DNA of 13,512 nucleotides from Baffinella frigidus (Eukaryota > Cryptophyceae > Cryptomonadales > Baffinellaceae). Position 1 is the stretch's first letter; every line of letters starts with the position of its first letter. The stretch is from positions 49,386 to 62,897 of the forward strand of contig MU646813.1 of the NCBI GenBank assembly GCA_026770585.1, written 5' to 3'. The position numbers and the translations under genes were made by a program. This document shows positions 11,651 to 13,512 of the stretch, one piece after another. The notes below the pieces were generated by a model. It was given only the letters and a program-made list of their open reading frames with translations. It ran no database searches and was not told where the DNA came from.

Positions 11651-11666
11651 CTTTAGGGTTTAGGAC

Positions 11667-11713
11667 CTGAAGAGGGTCTCGAGGGGGATTCGCTTGAACT
11701 TTTGATCGTAGAT
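11667..11713 (-). pseudogene. Partial copy of the BT1 YDQKFKRIPL exon
   Basis: Reads IYDQKFKRIPLETLF plus AG, then donor GTCCTAAACCC. The 5' half (LALVSNLASLAG) is missing. The intron that follows begins with a telomere-like repeat. Confidence 0.75.
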
Positions 11714-11867
11714 AACGTATGTGGCTAGCTCAAGTGCCTAGGGAAGGGGAAAACGTTCTTGAGGCTCATAGACTTTTGTATCACTCAACTCAAGTCTTAA
11801 GGGCCTACCTAGGACCTATATCGAGAGCAATTAAAAAAGGACGACGAAGAAGAAGGGGGAACCACAC

Positions 11868-11956
11868 CTGAAGAGGATTTTGAGGGGAATGCGCTTGAAC
11901 TTCTGATCGTAGAGGACGATCCCAGCGAGGGATGCCAGGTTCGAGACCAGCGCCAA
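11868..11956 (-). CDS. BT1-family transporter, VSNLASLAG exon
   Basis: Acceptor GATGGGCAG, then LALVSNLASLAGIVLYDQKF, KRIPLKILF plus AG, then donor GTGTGG. It matches the BT1 helix and loop with the pattern LVS.LASL.GV.LY...LK.[VI]PL..IF. The 89 bases are 29 codons plus two. They join in phase to FLGQ (13421) upstream and NISW (10132) downstream. Two broken copies lie at 11667 and 12227. Confidence 0.9.
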
Positions 11957-12056
11957 CTGCCCATCATAATTCCATATTAGCAATTTTCACCCCTAATATC
12001 GGATTATGATAATTGTTGTTTTTAGCTCTGGGCATTTAAATTAAATACTCGGCGAT
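11912..12056. repeat. 145-bp direct repeat, copy 1 (exon start plus upstream intron)
   Basis: Matches 12227-12370. It covers the first half of the VSNLASLAG exon and the intron before it up to GGGCATTTAAATTAAATACTC. Duplication of an exon edge with its intron is the typical pattern in this window. Confidence 0.85.
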
Positions 12057-12226
12057 GTTAACTTTAGCAATCACCCGTGTTTGTAGGGTTCAGCAATCAG
12101 GGTTCGGTTTTAGCGATTAAACGGATCCTGATTTGGCGGATGCTAGACTACCGACCACGTAATATCAGGTCAATGTTGTCCCGAATCTCTCGAGTTGGCC
12201 CCTCCTGAACCCCTTCAAAAGAACAA
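12057..12226. other. BT1 intron, nothing recognised
   Basis: AT-moderate sequence between the two direct repeats. It contains TTAGCAATCA / TTCAGCAATCAGGG / TTTTAGCGATTAAA variants of a short unit. No coding sequence is supported. Confidence 0.4.
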
Positions 12227-12271
12227 GAGGACGATCCCGGCGAGGGAAGCCAGGTTCGAGACCAGCGCCAA
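12227..12271 (-). pseudogene. Truncated copy of the BT1 VSNLASLAG exon
   Basis: Acceptor GATGGGCAG, then LALVSNLASLAGIVL, after which the match ends and a stop follows (FF then TGA). The donor half is missing. Confidence 0.75.
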
Positions 12272-12370
12272 CTGCCCATCACAATTCGATATCAGCAACT
12301 TTCCTCCCTACTATCGAATTATGACCATTATTAATATTAGTTCCGGGCATTTAAATTAAATACTCAGCGA
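12227..12370. repeat. 145-bp direct repeat, copy 2
   Basis: Partner of 11912-12056 at a distance of 315 bases, more diverged in the intron than in the exon part. Both end in GGGCATTTAAATTAAATACTC. Confidence 0.85.
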
Positions 12371-12470
12371 CTGGACACGGGTGGGGTTTGTAAACATTGG
12401 TGAGAATTACTGGGTTTAAATGCTCGGGGACCAGAAAACCAAGATACGCGTGTACTGTTGGAACAACCCA

Positions 12471-12664
12471 GGCTCACCAAATTTCATAGTCTCGCCCCCC
12501 ATAATTAGTTTTGTCAAGTAACTCGTTATGATACAAATTATAAAACGACACCCCGTTTAAAAAGGAATTGGAGTTTTAAATGGCATGCGTTTTATAATTT
12601 GTACCAGAACGAGTTGCTTTGCAAAACTAATTATGGGTGGCGACACTTATTAAATTGGTGAGCC
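12471..12664. mobile_element. 194-bp palindromic MITE with GGCTCACCAA ends
   Basis: GGCTCACCAAATTT pairs with AAATTGGTGAGCC. Inward, CCCATAATTAGTTTTG pairs with CAAAACTAATTATGGG, AACTCGTT with AACGAGTT, and TACAAATTATAAAAC with GTTTTATAATTTGTA. The near-complete palindrome without coding capacity fits a MITE. No certain target duplication was found. Confidence 0.75.
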
Positions 12665-12703
12665 CAACGAGACTGGTACAGAGCTAGGTGGTGCGGTCCG
12701 CAC

Positions 12704-12870
12704 CGTATATAGTAAATAGTATATGGAATATATATATATATATATATATAGTATATGGAATATAGTAAATAGTATATGGAATATATATATATATATATAT
12801 ATAGTATATGGAATATAGTAAATAGTATATGGAATATATATATATATATATAGTATATGGAATATAGTAC
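12704..12870. repeat. AT minisatellite, about 64-bp period
   Basis: Units of GTATATGGAATA, a TA dinucleotide run and ATAGTATATGGAATATAGTAAAT repeat nearly three times. Minus-strand Ile/Tyr frames over it are read-through. GTATATGGAATATA also occurs in reverse at 10178-10195. Confidence 0.9.
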
Positions 12871-12872
12871 AT

Positions 12873-12917
12873 GATTCGCCTGGTGTAAGTAAAGCGTGGT
12901 CTCGTGGCAGGAACACC
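12873..12917. repeat. Inverted copy of the segment before the BT1 NISW exon
   Basis: CGCCTGGTGTAAGTAAAGC followed by GTGGCAGGAACA matches, in the opposite orientation, the sequence 10131-10171 at the acceptor of the exon at 10132. The neighbouring GTATATGGAATA is also inverted, so one segment was copied in reverse. Confidence 0.65.
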
Positions 12918-13003
12918 GCCCCGTGTGGAAGCAGGGAGGAGGGCGCGAGAATCTAGCCTTGTTTCAGTCTATTAGGGATCTCCAATTTGGGGCGCCCGGG
13001 CTC

Positions 13004-13143
13004 GTTTCCGCTCCGAAGTTGACAGTTTTGTACCGCAGACCACGCATGTCAACTTGAGAATAGTCGGTCAACCCTACTGTTTCCGCTCCAAAGTTGACAG
13101 GTTTGTACCGCGAACCCCGCATGTCAACTTTACAATAGTCGAG
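13004..13143. repeat. 75-bp tandem repeat with GTTGACA / TGTCAAC arms
   Basis: GTTTCCGCTCCRAAGTTGAC, then TTTGTACCGC, CGCATGTCAACTT and AATAGTCG repeat at 13004 and 13079. AAGTTGACA and TGTCAACTT in each unit are complementary. A third partial unit (GTGTCAACTTGAGAA) lies at 13220. Confidence 0.8.
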
Positions 13144-13175
13144 AACAGTGAGAGAGAGGAAGGGGGAGAGTCGAC

Positions 13176-13211
13176 CCGGCCGAGAAACTCCGGCGTGAAG
13201 CCAAGCTCGCA
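13176..13211 (-). pseudogene. Partial copy of the BT1 FLGQ exon
   Basis: Reads ELGFTPEFLGR then the donor-like GTCGAC. Only the 3' half of the exon at 13421 is present. TPEFLGR is closer to the family consensus than KPEFLGQ, so this copy may preserve the older state. Confidence 0.65.
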
Positions 13212-13420
13212 AACCCAGCGTGTCAACTTGAGAAGAATCGGTCAACCTGAGTGAGGCAGCGCTAGGAGGTGCGACCTTATACCACCTACCAACGCTTATG
13301 AGCAAGCAACATATTTCAGGGTAGCCACGGTTGCACTCCACCATCCCACAGCAGATGGTTCTTTTATCTCTGGTTTATCATCACAAGGTGTTTGGGAAGA
13401 GAAGAAGGGAGAGAGGCGAC

Positions 13421-13498
13421 CTGCCCAAGGAATTCCGGCTTGAAGCCAAGCTCGTTCGTTTCGAAGAAGAACAGCGCCGACCCGGACGACGGCGTCGA
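13421..13498 (-). CDS. BT1-family transporter, first exon in window (partial gene)
   Basis: Reads STPSSGSALFFFETNELGFK then PEFLGQ, ending at CAG|GTCGCC. P...ALFF..T..LGF.PEFLG is a BT1 hallmark before the middle of the protein. AG at 13499-13500 could be its acceptor, or the exon could continue past the window edge. Together with the five exons to its left it gives about 189 residues, roughly the C-terminal half of a BT1 transporter (usual length 450-500). The promoter and N terminus are outside the window. Substrate cannot be told from these exons; folate or pterins are typical for the family. Confidence 0.85.
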
Positions 13499-13512
13499 CT
13501 TTTGAGGGGGGG

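Noticed and set aside
12650-12916. Ile/Tyr-rich minus-strand frames that look like membrane helices
   Set aside because: Translation of a TA dinucleotide run and its minisatellite.
12964-13344. 126-codon minus-strand frame
   Set aside because: Crosses the 75-base tandem repeat and reads the 13176 exon copy out of frame (RAWLHAGVSR where the transporter frame gives ELGFTPEFLGR).

Overview
This is eukaryotic nuclear DNA from next to a telomere. The window opens with about 140 bases of CCCTAAA repeats, the C-rich strand of the TTTAGGG telomere found in plants, green algae, dinoflagellates and some other protists. Introns with GT and AG ends, many small palindromic transposons, and a BT1-family (folate-biopterin transporter) gene fit a photosynthetic eukaryote. 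A repeat-rich green alga is my best guess, but the sequence does not fix the species. There are no operons, bacterial genes, rRNA, tRNA or CRISPR arrays. Most long open frames in the window are read-through of short repeats and are not genes.

Left part (1-3360). Telomere-like 7-base repeats alternate with short plus-strand coding pieces that read as a charged coiled-coil protein (for example AEAGAHKKEQQRQR, DATTKERGLENLVAK, LGERIAVLEKDLGKN). One 15-codon piece occurs in eight copies, two of them degraded or truncated. The repeats sit where the introns should be, and their edges supply the AG and GT splice signals.

Middle (3360-6690). This stretch is packed with palindromes. One MITE family has ends reading TA-CAGGGGTACCTCGCTC. 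It also holds a duplicated 98-base block that reads on the minus strand as VDAT-rich protein, a good minus-strand exon at 5955-6022 whose donor abuts a CCCTCAA array, and several weak coding candidates.

Right part (6690-13512). A minus-strand gene for a BT1-family membrane transporter is the most secure call. Six exons run from the window's right edge down to 6696. They join in phase at all five junctions and give about 189 residues, the C-terminal half of the family. Its N-terminal part lies beyond 13512. Every exon has one or more broken copies in the neighbouring introns. One exon piece has six copies, partly carried in a 466-base tandem duplication that also holds a 192-base palindromic element. 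Inside the intron between 10133 and 11867 lies a plus-strand coding segment of unknown family, interrupted by two palindromic elements. Removing the second element with one copy of its 5-base target duplication restores the frame.

The theme of the window is how introns and exons are built and copied. Telomere-like heptamers serve as intron bodies, MITEs sit in exons and introns, and exon fragments multiply by local duplication. All gene structures are read by eye; no alignment or transcript data were used.
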